Source: an uncultured Coriobacteriaceae bacterium (GTDB lineage Bacteria; Actinomycetota; Coriobacteriia; Coriobacteriales; Atopobiaceae). Taken from it: 64,000 nucleotides of DNA. The translations under genes were made by a program, and so were the position numbers. The notes under the pieces were generated by a model. It saw nothing but the letters and a program-made list of their open reading frames with translations, searched no databases and was not told where the DNA came from. The stretch is taken from positions 62,001-126,000 of the forward strand of contig CADBYM010000006.1 in the NCBI GenBank assembly GCA_902798915.1, given 5' to 3'. The stretch's first letter is position 1; each line of letters begins with the position of its first letter. Below are positions 35,371 to 44,351 of the stretch, one piece after another.

Positions 35371-36747
35371 TCACGCCTCCTCGTCAGAAACCGAACGGGC
35401 ATCGATGACGTCAAGTACTCTCCGCTCACGATAGCGAAGGAACACCAAGCCACCCATCAAGCAGAAGAGCGTCGCTACGACTGCCGTCACGCGGTATCCG
35501 AAGCCGCCGGAGCCGATGGTCGCAATGGAAGAGAACAAGATCATGGCAAGGGATTGTCCGAGGGTCATGGAGAAGGTGCGTGCCGCATAGAACATGCCCT
35601 CTCGGTTCTCCCCCGTCTCGATGGCATCCGACTCCGCGATGTCGGCCAATACCGCCTGCGGCAGGATGCCGAGAACGGCCATGGGAATGGCGGCTAGAAT
35701 CGCGACCAAGGCACCCCATGCCAGCTCGGGAACGCCAAATTGCCCGCACACGCTCGTGACGCCAAAGGCGAGGCAGAAGAAGAAGAACGCGAACGCGACG
35801 AGCCGCTTCTTCCCCATGCGCTTCGCGAGGATGTTGACGGGGCCATAGAAGACGAGGCTGATCACCGTCATGCCGGCGAACAGGATGAAGTTCCATGAGC
35901 TGTCCAGCCCCATGAGGCTCGTCACGTAGAACGGCATGCCCGTCTGGAACATGGTGATGGCCACCCAGTACAGAATGTCCGAAATCTCGAAGACTTGGAA
36001 CTCCTTGTTGCGGAAGGTCTTTACCACCGAGGCGCCCATGGGCGTCGTGGAAGGCTCCGTCTCGGCGTAGGCGTTCTCGTCGATGGTGAAGGCGGGCAGA
36101 AGCATGCAGGCGATAGCGATGACGGCAAGGATGGCGATGGTGATGCGATACGCATTCGCGATGCCCACCGAACCCTCCATGAACCCTGCGATGGTCGGCA
36201 CAAGGTACGCGAAGGCGGTGCCAAGGAAGTAGGTGACCGAGATGTAGGTGGAGAGGTTCACCCGCAGTTCCTGCGTGCGCCCGAGTTCGGGAATGAGCGC
36301 ATTGAATGGCGTGCAGTACAGCGAAAGAGTGATGTAGAAGAGCACGAGGCACACGAAGAGGGCGATGTCGTTGAAGAGCTCGCCGCCCATGCCCGGCAGG
36401 GTGAACACCACGACGCACATGACACCGAACGGAACGGCGGCCCACCTCATGAAGGGAATGCGCCGGCCGAGCCTGTGGTTGAGCGAATCCGACCTGCTTG
36501 CGATGAAGGGGTCAATGAAGCCGTCGACCAAACGGCAGAACGCCGTGATGAGGCCGATGATCGTCATGCCTGCGAACACGATCCCCTGCGTGATGAACAA
36601 GGGCATGCCTGCGGCAATCGTCTCTTCGCTGGGCATGTAGAAGTACAGCAACCAGTTGGACACCACTCCCGAGAGCATCGCCCAACCCAATTGTCCAATC
36701 GCGAAGTTGCGCATGACACGCCCATCCGCGAGCTTCTTCTCGGCCAT
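35371..36747 (-). CDS. Glycoside-pentoside-hexuronide (GPH) family sugar:cation symporter
   Basis: 458 residues with about 12 membrane segments. The MelB/GPH pattern is clear: early GQLGWAMLSGVVSNWLLYFY, then FCRLVDGFIDPFIASRSDS with the loop LNHRLGRRIPFMRWAAVPFG, and a repeat in the second half (YGPVNILAKRMGKKRLV). Such transporters import di- or trisaccharides with Na+ or H+. It is followed after 4 bases by the GH36 gene, so this is an import-and-cleave operon for an alpha-galactoside. GAGGGGG precedes the ATG. No repressor is adjacent; the 113-base AT-rich region upstream is shared with the divergent glycosyltransferase-like gene. Confidence 0.93.
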   Translation of the reverse strand: MAEKKLADGRVMRNFAIGQLGWAMLSGVVSNWLLYFYMPSEETIAAGMPLFITQGIVFAGMTIIGLITAFCRLVDGFIDPFIASRSDSLNHRLGRRIPFMRWAAVPFGVMCVVVFTLPGMGGELFNDIALFVCLVLFYITLSLYCTPFNALIPELGRTQELRVNLSTYISVTYFLGTAFAYLVPTIAGFMEGSVGIANAYRITIAILAVIAIACMLLPAFTIDENAYAETEPSTTPMGASVVKTFRNKEFQVFEISDILYWVAITMFQTGMPFYVTSLMGLDSSWNFILFAGMTVISLVFYGPVNILAKRMGKKRLVAFAFFFFCLAFGVTSVCGQFGVPELAWGALVAILAAIPMAVLGILPQAVLADIAESDAIETGENREGMFYAARTFSMTLGQSLAMILFSSIATIGSGGFGYRVTAVVATLFCLMGGLVFLRYRERRVLDVIDARSVSDEEA

Positions 36748-36860
36748 GATCCCCCTCTTCCGTCGAGTTGGAGAGCCCAGCCTCGCAACTCACACAACCG
36801 GTACCATTGATGTCTATACTTATGTTATCTATTTGATTATGGCACAGATTGGAGCCATCC

Positions 36861-38336
36861 ATGGACGCATCGACCGATCGGGCAAGAATCATCTTTGGCA
36901 ATAGCATCGGCGAGAAGGCCTATGCGGACGCGGCAAAGGCAAAGGATCGCTTCGTGCACAAGTTCGGCGACGATTCAGACGCCATCTATCACCTTGCCGC
37001 AAACGACGTGCCGGTTATCGGGGAGCGCCTCGGCGTGCACGGTCTCTCGCTCGCCGGCGAGGGCGCGGAGCCGCTCGCGTTTGCCGAGGGGGAATCGCCC
37101 GTCATCGTGGGCAACATCCGCATGGGTTTCGGCCATTACCGCATCTCCATGGCGATTGCCAGCGCGGCGCACGCCCTCGGTCACACGCCCTACTGGTTCG
37201 ACCTCGCATCCTTCAGCGAATCCACCGTATCGAAGGTCATCGCTCACCAGAACGATCTCTACTCTCTCGGTTCGCGCCTCTCCCAACGCGTAAGCGCCTT
37301 CGACCGCCTGTATTGGGAACCGCTGAACTCGGAGGGGTTCCGACAGCTCACCTACAATGCCGGCGACCAGAAGACCATGGAGCTTGGCAAGCCACTCTTC
37401 GCCGACCTCCCGAAGGACGTCCCCTACGTCGCCACGCATGCGTGGCCGGCGCAGGCAGCAGTGCACGCCGGCCTCACCCACGTGGTCAATGCCATCCCCG
37501 ACAACTGGCCCATGGCGCTGCACCTCGCCGAAGGGGCCATCCATGCCGTTCAGACCCCGTCGGCCTACCTCGGGTATCACCAGCTCCGCGGCATGGACAA
37601 GAAGCGCCAGCTCAAGCCCATGCCCCTCTCTGCCATCCGGCAATGCGGGCACTACATCGACCATGAGCTCGTCTCAAACATCGAACGCGACTGCGCAGCT
37701 CGCCGCAACCGGCTCCTGGGCGGCGGTCCCGTCCGTTGGCTGCTCTCCGTAGGCGGGGCAGGCGCCCAGCAGGAGCTCTTTGCGGCCATCGTGGCGCATC
37801 TGCTACCCTACGTGCAGACGAAGCAGGCGGTGCTGCTCGTCAATGTCGGCGACCACAAGGACGTATGGGATGCCCTCGAACACGACGTGCCCAGCCTCGC
37901 CTCGGCCACACAACGCCACTTCAACGACTTCGACGAGGTGGCACGCATGGCCGACACGGCGCTCGACGGAGACCTCGAGGGCGTCCACGCCTTCTGCAAC
38001 GACGACATCTTTGCCGCCGTATACTCCTCGAACTTGCTCATGCGCTGCTGCGACGTCCTTGCGACCAAGCCCAGCGAGTTCTCGTTCTACCCCGTCCCGA
38101 AGCTCATGATCCACCGCGTGGGCGGACACGAGGCCTGGGGCGCCATTCGAGCCGCAGAAGTCGGTGACGGCACCTACGAGATTGACGACACCAACGAGGT
38201 GTTGGCTATGATCGACGCATTCCAGTACGACCGTGAGCTCGTGGCGTCAATGTGCAACAACATCGAGCGCGCCAACAGCATAGGCATCTACGACGGAGCC
38301 TACGAGGTCGTGCGCCTCGCCGTGGAGGGCGCATAG
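36861..38336 (+). CDS. GT-B-like conserved protein (probable glycosyltransferase)
   Basis: 491 residues from the ATG at 36861 (GGAG six bases before). I do not recognise a characterised homolog. Near residue 85 it has IVGNIRMGFGHYRISMAIAS, like the GxGHxR nucleotide-sugar enzymes of the monogalactosyldiacylglycerol synthase/UDP-GlcNAc transferase type, and further on RWLLSVGGAGAQQELFAAIV, like the start of the second Rossmann domain, then PVPKLMIHRVGGHEAWGA, resembling the donor-binding end. No membrane segment or signal. A soluble glycosyltransferase is the best inference. It is divergent from the GPH/GH36 operon and ends at a strong hairpin. Confidence 0.65.
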   Translation: MDASTDRARIIFGNSIGEKAYADAAKAKDRFVHKFGDDSDAIYHLAANDVPVIGERLGVHGLSLAGEGAEPLAFAEGESPVIVGNIRMGFGHYRISMAIASAAHALGHTPYWFDLASFSESTVSKVIAHQNDLYSLGSRLSQRVSAFDRLYWEPLNSEGFRQLTYNAGDQKTMELGKPLFADLPKDVPYVATHAWPAQAAVHAGLTHVVNAIPDNWPMALHLAEGAIHAVQTPSAYLGYHQLRGMDKKRQLKPMPLSAIRQCGHYIDHELVSNIERDCAARRNRLLGGGPVRWLLSVGGAGAQQELFAAIVAHLLPYVQTKQAVLLVNVGDHKDVWDALEHDVPSLASATQRHFNDFDEVARMADTALDGDLEGVHAFCNDDIFAAVYSSNLLMRCCDVLATKPSEFSFYPVPKLMIHRVGGHEAWGAIRAAEVGDGTYEIDDTNEVLAMIDAFQYDRELVASMCNNIERANSIGIYDGAYEVVRLAVEGA

Positions 38337-38367
38337 CGGATTGCCTCCCATCAGCCCAGCCAAAGAA

Positions 38368-38394
38368 GGCCCGCGAGGGTTTTCCTCGCGGGCC
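38368..38394. terminator. GC-rich hairpin after the GT-B-like gene
   Basis: Perfect 11-bp arms GGCCCGCGAGG (38368-38378) and 38384-38394 around the loop GTTTT, 31 bases after the stop, between convergent genes. Only short T tracts follow. Confidence 0.75.
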
Positions 38395-38448
38395 GTTCGT
38401 CAATCGCGTTTGGGTGGCCTGATGCGCACGCCTCGCTGAATCCGCAGG

Positions 38449-39657
38449 TTACCAGATGCGCCTGATGGCCAAGCCGCTTTGCAGCTTGGGGTCAAACCAC
38501 GTGGACTTGGGAGGCATGATGCCGCCCTCGTCCGCGACGACCATGAGCTCGTCCATCGAGGTCGGAAAGAGGGCAAACGCGACGGCATGGTCGCCAGCCC
38601 TGCGCTCGAGCTCCGATGCGTCGACACCACCGACGAAGCTCGCCCGCTCGTCGGTGCGGGGATCGACGATTCCCAGCAGGGGCTCCAGAACTTGGTCTTG
38701 CAGCACCGTCACGTCGAGCTCGTCCGTCGCGCCACGCCAACGGAGCTCGCGCCAGATCCCGCGTACGTACATCCCAAACACGCCCTTTTCCGAGGGAATC
38801 ACAGCCTCCTCGCGAGCATCGCCACAGGAGAATCCCGCCGCATCGAGTGCGGATACAAACGTCTCCTCGTCAAAGCCCTCAGGAAGCTCGACGATCCGGT
38901 TGTAAGCCAGAATTCGCAGCTGGCTCGCCGGGAAGAGCACCGCCAAGAATGCCTCTGCGGGATCATCGGTGCGTCCCTCTGCCCGTCGCTTCTCGCAGAT
39001 TGCGGCCGCGGCCGCCGCACGATGATGCCCGTCGGCGATGTAGGCGCGCTCAATCGTCGAGAAGGCCACGCTCAACGCCCCGACGCCCACCTCACGGGCC
39101 ACGCGCCACACGCGCTGCCGCACGCCGTCGGACGCGACGAAGTCATAGATCGGCTCACCCTGCTTCGCGGCACCCACGATGACATCTATCGCCATGCTGT
39201 CGCGGTATGCCACGAACACCGGACCCGTCTGCGCCCGCAGCCCCTCAATGTGCCGCACGCGGTCGGTCTCCTTCTGGGGAAGCGTAAGCTCGTGCTTGCG
39301 CAGCGTCCCATCAAGGTAATCGTCGGCAGCGATGGCACCGAGGACGCCCGTCTGACGATGGCCATCGGGCGACGTCAGCTCATACAGGTACAGGCAGGGC
39401 TTCTCGTCGCGGATCAGCGTCCCGTCGAGCTGTCGCTCGCGCAGGAGCTTCGCGGCGTACTCATATACCTCGGGTGCCTGCGCGTCGCATCCCACGTCGA
39501 AGCCCGTCTCGGGCCGGTCGATGGCAAGGAACGAGGTGGGATGCTCCCCCACGTAGGCGCGCGCCTCCTCGTCGGTGAAGACGTCGTAGGGTAGCGAGGC
39601 GAACTCGGCCGCATGCTCGGGGGCGGGACGCAGGCAGGTGATAGGTTCTACGTGCAT
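38449..39657 (-). CDS. DUF1015-family protein
   Basis: 402 residues; AAGGAGA before the ATG at 39657. DUF1015 features: PYDVFTDEEARAYVGEHPTSFLAIDRPE at the start, RHELTLPQ-like segment RKHELTLPQKETDRVRHIE, the signature ADGHHRAAAAA, and LLGIVDP near the end. The biochemical role of the family is not settled; it often neighbours serA and other serine genes in Clostridia, and this window has two serA-like genes 10 kb away, so a link to serine or phosphoserine metabolism is plausible but not shown. It is transcribed alone. Confidence 0.85.
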   Translation of the reverse strand: MHVEPITCLRPAPEHAAEFASLPYDVFTDEEARAYVGEHPTSFLAIDRPETGFDVGCDAQAPEVYEYAAKLLRERQLDGTLIRDEKPCLYLYELTSPDGHRQTGVLGAIAADDYLDGTLRKHELTLPQKETDRVRHIEGLRAQTGPVFVAYRDSMAIDVIVGAAKQGEPIYDFVASDGVRQRVWRVAREVGVGALSVAFSTIERAYIADGHHRAAAAAAICEKRRAEGRTDDPAEAFLAVLFPASQLRILAYNRIVELPEGFDEETFVSALDAAGFSCGDAREEAVIPSEKGVFGMYVRGIWRELRWRGATDELDVTVLQDQVLEPLLGIVDPRTDERASFVGGVDASELERRAGDHAVAFALFPTSMDELMVVADEGGIMPPKSTWFDPKLQSGLAIRRIW

Positions 39658-40124
39658 GCTCAACTCTCCTTTAGGAGGGACAGATTCCGTGACATAGTAC
39701 ACCCCATGCCTTGCATCCGCGCATTTTCCAAAGTGTTGCTGTGGTACCTGAACTTTCTATGACTATCCCACCTATAACTGGGAGCCACCGAGCCACATGG
39801 AGGGCTGAGAGACACACCCCGTCCCACACGTCGATAGAGCGCTACGACGCGGTGACAATCTCCGTCAATCGCCACCACGAAGGTGACGACGAGGTCCTTG
39901 CACTCGATGCCCAGGGACGCGCGACCATGTGTGGCGCAGGCCGCAGCTACCCATGGGACAACTGGAACGACTAGGCAACAAGGTCGCTGGCGAACGTGTG
40001 CGCCTCTTCTCCACACCTTCCGTCGAAGACTCAAAAAACCGCGCATGAGCAAACGCAAAGTCGGGTACAACTATGTTCATGGGCAAGAACGGGCCATGCA
40101 CCTACATAAGGAAAGGGGTTTATC
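39658..40124. other. 467-base intergenic region; one weak small open frame
   Basis: No recognised gene, RNA or repeat. The only candidate is a plus-strand frame 39759-39974 (71 codons, ending WDNWND). Its last 40 codons show GC-rich third positions like real genes, but there is no ribosome binding site and no known homology, so it may be a gene remnant. A TACAAC -10-like element near 40067 could serve the phasin gene. A CTGAGA within 39800-39820 recalls TPP riboswitches, but the other conserved parts are missing. Confidence 0.4.
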
Positions 40125-40490
40125 ATGGCAGCATTTGACTTTGGCGAGGGCGTCCGCAAGATCTTCCTGATTGGCATCGGCGCCGTCGCAACCGGAGCCG
40201 AGAAGTCCCAGCAGCTCATTGAGGAGCTCGTAAAGAAGGGCGAGCTCACCGTCGAGCAGGGCAAGGACCTCAACGAGGAGCTCACGCGCAAGGCGGCCAA
40301 GGCGGCCAGCAACACGCACGAGTCCTTCATCCGCTCACGCATGGAGAGCATGACGGCCGAGGAGCGCGCAGCCTACGCGAAGCGCGTCTCCGACATCGCG
40401 CGGGAGATTGACGAGCGTGCCACGACGGTCGACGCAGAGGTCGAGGACGCCGAGGACGAGGCAGCGGACGAAGGCAGCGCCGAGGAGTAA
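40125..40490 (+). CDS. Phasin-family-like small protein
   Basis: 121 residues, AAGGAAAGGGG before the ATG. It is helical and amphipathic: KIFLIGIGAVATGAEKSQQLIEELVKKGELTVEQGKDLNEELTRK, then a Lys/Ala/Arg helix and a very acidic C-terminal tail. This is the pattern of the phasin/PhaF-like family also found in organisms without polyhydroxyalkanoate, where it neighbours UbiB/ABC1 kinases. The UbiB gene starts one base after the stop, so the pair is an operon; a role as partner or regulator of the kinase, or at membrane lipids, is the best inference. Confidence 0.8.
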   Translation: MAAFDFGEGVRKIFLIGIGAVATGAEKSQQLIEELVKKGELTVEQGKDLNEELTRKAAKAASNTHESFIRSRMESMTAEERAAYAKRVSDIAREIDERATTVDAEVEDAEDEAADEGSAEE

Positions 40491-42266
40491 GTGCGAGGCG
40501 TGGAGCAACGGCCACATATCGCGGACGAGCGCGTAGATCAGACAGGCGCAGACGACGGCTTCGACGAGGATGCCGCTCGTCTGCGCGCGTGGTATAAGGA
40601 CGTCGCGGGCGATGTGCCCACGCGCGAGGAGACCATTGGCCTCCTCGGTGGAAGGCCGGATGGAATTGGCAGTTATGGCCTCAACCGAAGGGCACGTCTC
40701 ACCCGCGTCATGCAGATTCTCTCGATTGTACGCAAGTACGATATCTTGCATGGCCTCACGCCCACCACGATGCGCATCATGCTTGAGGAACTCGGCCCGA
40801 CCTTCGTGAAGGCCGGACAGATTCTCTCGATGCGCTCCGAAATCCTGCCCGAGTCGTTCTGCCGTGAGCTGAGCAAGCTCCGCACCGAAGTCGAACCCAT
40901 GTCGCGCGAGGAGATGCTACGTACCCTGCGCGCCGAGTACGACATTCCCCTCGAGGAGATATTCGACGCCATCGACGACATCCCGCTCGGCTCCGCATCG
41001 GTGGCCCAAGTGCACAAGGCGCGCCTGGTCACGGGAGAAGACGTCGCCATAAAGATCCAGCGCCCCAACGTGCGCCAGATCATGTCTCAGGACATCTCCA
41101 TCATGCGCTCGATCGCCAAGCGTGCGACGCAGGTGATAGGCGACGATCAGTTCCTCGACATCAGAAGCGTGGTGGAGGAGCTCTGGCAGTCGTTTAGGGA
41201 AGAGACGGACTTCCTCGTTGAGGCGCACAGCCTGGACGAGTTCCGGCGCAACAACGCATCCTGCGCCTTCGTCACCTGCCCCAAGCCGTTCTCGGGCCTA
41301 TGCACGCGCCACGTGGTGGTCATGGACTACATCGAGGGAGTTCCCATCTCGCGCGTTGACCAGCTGCGCGAAGAGGGGTACGACCTCGAGGAAATCGGCG
41401 TCAAGCTCGTCGACAACTACGCAAGCCAGATGCTCGATGACGGCTTCTTTCATGCCGACCCCCACCCCGGCAACCTCGTCATCGCAGGCGGTAAGATCGC
41501 CTACCTGGACCTCGGCATCATGGGACGCCTCTCCTCGCACGACCGGAATGCCATCTCCGAGATGGTGTTTGCGGTGGGGGACATGGACACGCCACGCCTC
41601 AAGGAAGGCTTGCTGCGCTTCTCGGTGTCCACAGACCTCGGCAACATCGACCATGCCCAGCTTCTCGCCGACCTCGATGCCGTGATGCAGGACTACGGAA
41701 CCGCGACGCTCGCCGAGCTCGACCTCGGAAGGTTCCTCAACGCCATCATCACGCTCGCCCGCCGCAACAACATCGAGCTACCGAGCTCGGTGACCATGAT
41801 GGGACGCTCGCTCGTAACGCTCGAGGGCACGGTGGGCAGCCTGCTTGCCAATGAGAGCATCGTGGACATCTTGGCCAACCACATCCGCTCGCAGGTGTCG
41901 ATGCACGATGCCGCCAGGCAGGAGGCGCGGACGCTTGCCCGCGAGACACGACTTGCCACTCACAGTCTGCTCAAGGCGGCGTCACAGGCATCGCTTGCCA
42001 TGAACATGCTCACACGTGGACAGTTGCGCGTCAACATGGACATTCCCGGTTCCGACGACCCCATCGCCGACTTCTCGCACGCCTTCGATCGCCTGACCAT
42101 GGGCATCGTCATCGCCGGACTCTTCATCGGCTCGTCCGTCATCTACTACTCCGGCATCAAACCACTGCTCTTCGGTGTGCCGGTTCTCGGATTCGTGGGA
42201 TTCGTGGTCGCCTTCGCGATGGGCGTCCGTCTGATCTTCGACATCACACACGAAGACAAGCACTGA
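40491..42266 (+). CDS. UbiB/ABC1/AarF-family atypical kinase
   Basis: 591 residues from a GTG at 40491, with GAGGAG just before it. UbiB hallmarks: GPTFVKAGQILSMRSEILPE (the KxGQ inhibitory motif), PLGSASVAQVHKA (Ala-rich nucleotide loop), a TM-proximal VAIKIQRPNV with the catalytic Lys, FFHADPHPGNL and AYLDLGIMG (metal-binding Asp). Two C-terminal membrane segments (residues about 535-585) anchor it. Family members act as ATPases or lipid-linked kinases in isoprenoid lipid or quinone handling. A quinone role is uncertain in a Coriobacterium, where lipid or menaquinone functions are both possible. Confidence 0.92.
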   Translation: MRGVEQRPHIADERVDQTGADDGFDEDAARLRAWYKDVAGDVPTREETIGLLGGRPDGIGSYGLNRRARLTRVMQILSIVRKYDILHGLTPTTMRIMLEELGPTFVKAGQILSMRSEILPESFCRELSKLRTEVEPMSREEMLRTLRAEYDIPLEEIFDAIDDIPLGSASVAQVHKARLVTGEDVAIKIQRPNVRQIMSQDISIMRSIAKRATQVIGDDQFLDIRSVVEELWQSFREETDFLVEAHSLDEFRRNNASCAFVTCPKPFSGLCTRHVVVMDYIEGVPISRVDQLREEGYDLEEIGVKLVDNYASQMLDDGFFHADPHPGNLVIAGGKIAYLDLGIMGRLSSHDRNAISEMVFAVGDMDTPRLKEGLLRFSVSTDLGNIDHAQLLADLDAVMQDYGTATLAELDLGRFLNAIITLARRNNIELPSSVTMMGRSLVTLEGTVGSLLANESIVDILANHIRSQVSMHDAARQEARTLARETRLATHSLLKAASQASLAMNMLTRGQLRVNMDIPGSDDPIADFSHAFDRLTMGIVIAGLFIGSSVIYYSGIKPLLFGVPVLGFVGFVVAFAMGVRLIFDITHEDKH

Positions 42267-42297
42267 CCAACGAATCACCCGCCGTCCGAGTCGGTTC

Positions 42298-42696
42298 TCA
42301 CTCCCCCGCGTCCAGCCAACGCTTGCGGCTGAGGAAGTTCCATATCATCACGACGCCCGTCGCACACACCTTCGTCACCGTAACCGCCAGCGCGGATTTC
42401 CCCAGAATCGTTACGCCCGCCCACATGAGCGCCTCGTTGAGGAGCAACCCCACCAGCGAGAGTGCAACGAAGATGGCAAGCTCGCTCCCCCGAGAGAGGT
42501 CGTCACGCCGCCGGAACACAAACCGCATGGATGCCACGTAGTTGAACACCACCGAGATGACGAACGAGAGCGCTGCCGACACGACAGGGTCCATCCCCAG
42601 CACCTGCGAGAGCAGCATGAGCACGCCATAGTCGATGGCGAACGCCGCAAACCCCACCACCGAGAACTTCGCAACCTGAGCAATGAGCCGCCGCAT
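42298..42696 (-). CDS. GtrA-family membrane protein
   Basis: 132 residues with four membrane segments. GtrA signature: FSVVGFAAFAIDYGVLMLL, FNYVASMRFVFRR and IWNFLSRKRWLDAGE. GAGGTGGGAG before the ATG at 42696 sets the start; the frame is open further upstream. GtrA proteins are thought to flip or aid transfer of lipid-linked sugars during cell-surface glycosylation. It is convergent to ubiB and divergent from the deacetylase gene, so it is monocistronic. Confidence 0.9.
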   Translation of the reverse strand: MRRLIAQVAKFSVVGFAAFAIDYGVLMLLSQVLGMDPVVSAALSFVISVVFNYVASMRFVFRRRDDLSRGSELAIFVALSLVGLLLNEALMWAGVTILGKSALAVTVTKVCATGVVMIWNFLSRKRWLDAGE

Positions 42697-42839
42697 CTGA
42701 ACTCCCACCTCGCATGGCACGCCGAATGACTGGCCACTCATCTTTTCACAACGAGACGTCTCTTTCAACCCCACGACCGAAGCAGGAAGCCGCATCTCAG
42801 AGTGCTATAGTTGCATGACGAGCTTATTCAGGAGAACAC

Positions 42840-44351
42840 ATGGAACATCGCAGCAACCCCTATGACGAAGGGGACATCATACCGACTCCCATGAGCGGAG
42901 AGCACCGCGAGCGGCAGGAGGGTCAAGCTACGACCAGCCGGAGTCGCGTCACGCAGTCGGCGCGCGACGCTGCTGCCCGACGTCCGGCCAGCATGCGCGC
43001 GGAGTCCGGCTCGGGAAGGCAACGCCGCCAGCAGCAACGCAACCCGAGCGACCGCACGGGAATCAACGTGCAGCAGACCATTCGCAGGCGTCGCAAGATT
43101 GGCATCGGCGTAATCGTGGGATCGATCGTCACGGCCATCCTGCTGCTTACCGCATTGCTGTTCTGGATCAACCGTCCCGTTCCCATCACCGTCAACGGGC
43201 AGCCAGCAGAGGTGCGCATAGGCTCGACGCTGCGCGAGGTGCTTCACGAGACCGACGTCTCCGTCGAGCCGGGCAACTACGTTACCGTATCGGGCAACGT
43301 CATCCAAGCGAACCAGGGTCGCGCCTTCAACGCCGTCGTCAACGGGCAGCGTCTCACCCCGGAGGAGGTCGAAGACCTGCGGATCCAAGGCACCGAGGCG
43401 ATCGAGTTCAGCGACGGAGACGACATCATCGAGGAGTTCAACGCCAGCTCCGAGAACATCGAGCCCTACCTTCGGATGGAAGGCGGCGGCTACTCGTTGC
43501 AGTACGTCTCGCAGTGGGCGCGCATGGGCGAGCGGCAGTATCGTACGGGCAAGGTTTCGGGCGAGACGGCCGAGGTCATAACCATCGAGCCACGCGACTG
43601 CATAATCACGTGCCGCGATCTCTACCTCGAGCCAGGCGATGACGGCGTGAAGTACGTAGCCCTCACCTTCGACGACGGCCCTTCGGATGTGAACACCCCG
43701 CAGTACTTGGACATCTTGGATCGCTACGGCGTCAAGGCAACGTTCTACAACTTGGGCGAGAACACCCAAGCCAACCCTAACCTCGCACGCGACGTCGTTG
43801 CGCGGGGCCATCAACTATGCAACCATACCATGGCTCACAACCAGCTTACGGCAGTGGACAACGACACCATCTACCGAGAGATAACCACCTCGGCAAACGT
43901 CATAGCGCAAGTCACCGGCATCCAGACCACCCACATCCGACCTCCTTACGGCGACTTCACGGAGCGCAGCTGGCTCGCTTCGGGCGGAGCCATCACCGCT
44001 GCGGTGCGTTGGACCGGCGACTCGCAGGACTGGCGCTACACGGGGGTTGACGACGCCGAGACCGTGCAGACGATCGTGGACAACTCGTTGCTCAACATCC
44101 ACTCCGGCTCCATCATCCTTATGCACGACGGCGGTGGCGGCGGATCGCAAGATATCGCAGCGCTGCCAAAGCTCATCGAACGCCTACAGGCAGACGGGTA
44201 CACATTCGTCACCATCTCGGACCTCATGCGCCAAGCCGGCGACATTCCCGAAGAGGTTTGCTCCGGCACGGCCACGATGCCCCAGGACGCCGTGTGGCCC
44301 AAGGAAATCCATCCTGACGATATTGCCGCAGCCGCCGCGAGCACGTCATGA
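42840..44351 (+). CDS. Membrane-anchored CE4 polysaccharide deacetylase
   Basis: 503 residues; AGGAG before the ATG. An 85-residue Arg/Gln-rich cytosolic head, one membrane segment (IGIGVIVGSIVTAILLLTALLFW), then an outside region with a beta-grasp DUF348/G5-like part (PITVNGQPAEVRIGSTLREVL), and the NodB domain with TFDDGPSD, LCNHTMAHNQLT (zinc His pair), RPPYGDF, TGDSQDW and ILMHDGGG. All five catalytic motifs of family CE4 are present. It probably removes acetyl groups from peptidoglycan or another wall glycan. A TATAGT -10-like element lies near 42812. The 875-residue TPR gene overlaps its stop. Confidence 0.93.
   Translation: MEHRSNPYDEGDIIPTPMSGEHRERQEGQATTSRSRVTQSARDAAARRPASMRAESGSGRQRRQQQRNPSDRTGINVQQTIRRRRKIGIGVIVGSIVTAILLLTALLFWINRPVPITVNGQPAEVRIGSTLREVLHETDVSVEPGNYVTVSGNVIQANQGRAFNAVVNGQRLTPEEVEDLRIQGTEAIEFSDGDDIIEEFNASSENIEPYLRMEGGGYSLQYVSQWARMGERQYRTGKVSGETAEVITIEPRDCIITCRDLYLEPGDDGVKYVALTFDDGPSDVNTPQYLDILDRYGVKATFYNLGENTQANPNLARDVVARGHQLCNHTMAHNQLTAVDNDTIYREITTSANVIAQVTGIQTTHIRPPYGDFTERSWLASGGAITAAVRWTGDSQDWRYTGVDDAETVQTIVDNSLLNIHSGSIILMHDGGGGGSQDIAALPKLIERLQADGYTFVTISDLMRQAGDIPEEVCSGTATMPQDAVWPKEIHPDDIAAAAASTS

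Noticed and set aside
36748-36860. GGTACC at 36800 as a third site of the MarR regulator
   Set aside because: The six-base core is expected many times by chance in 64 kb, and the longer TAGGTACCTA palindrome is not present here.
39795-39830. CTGAGA motif recalling a TPP riboswitch
   Set aside because: The other conserved TPP elements (GGGG helix partner and the downstream ACCTGATCTGG box) are absent and no thiamine gene follows.
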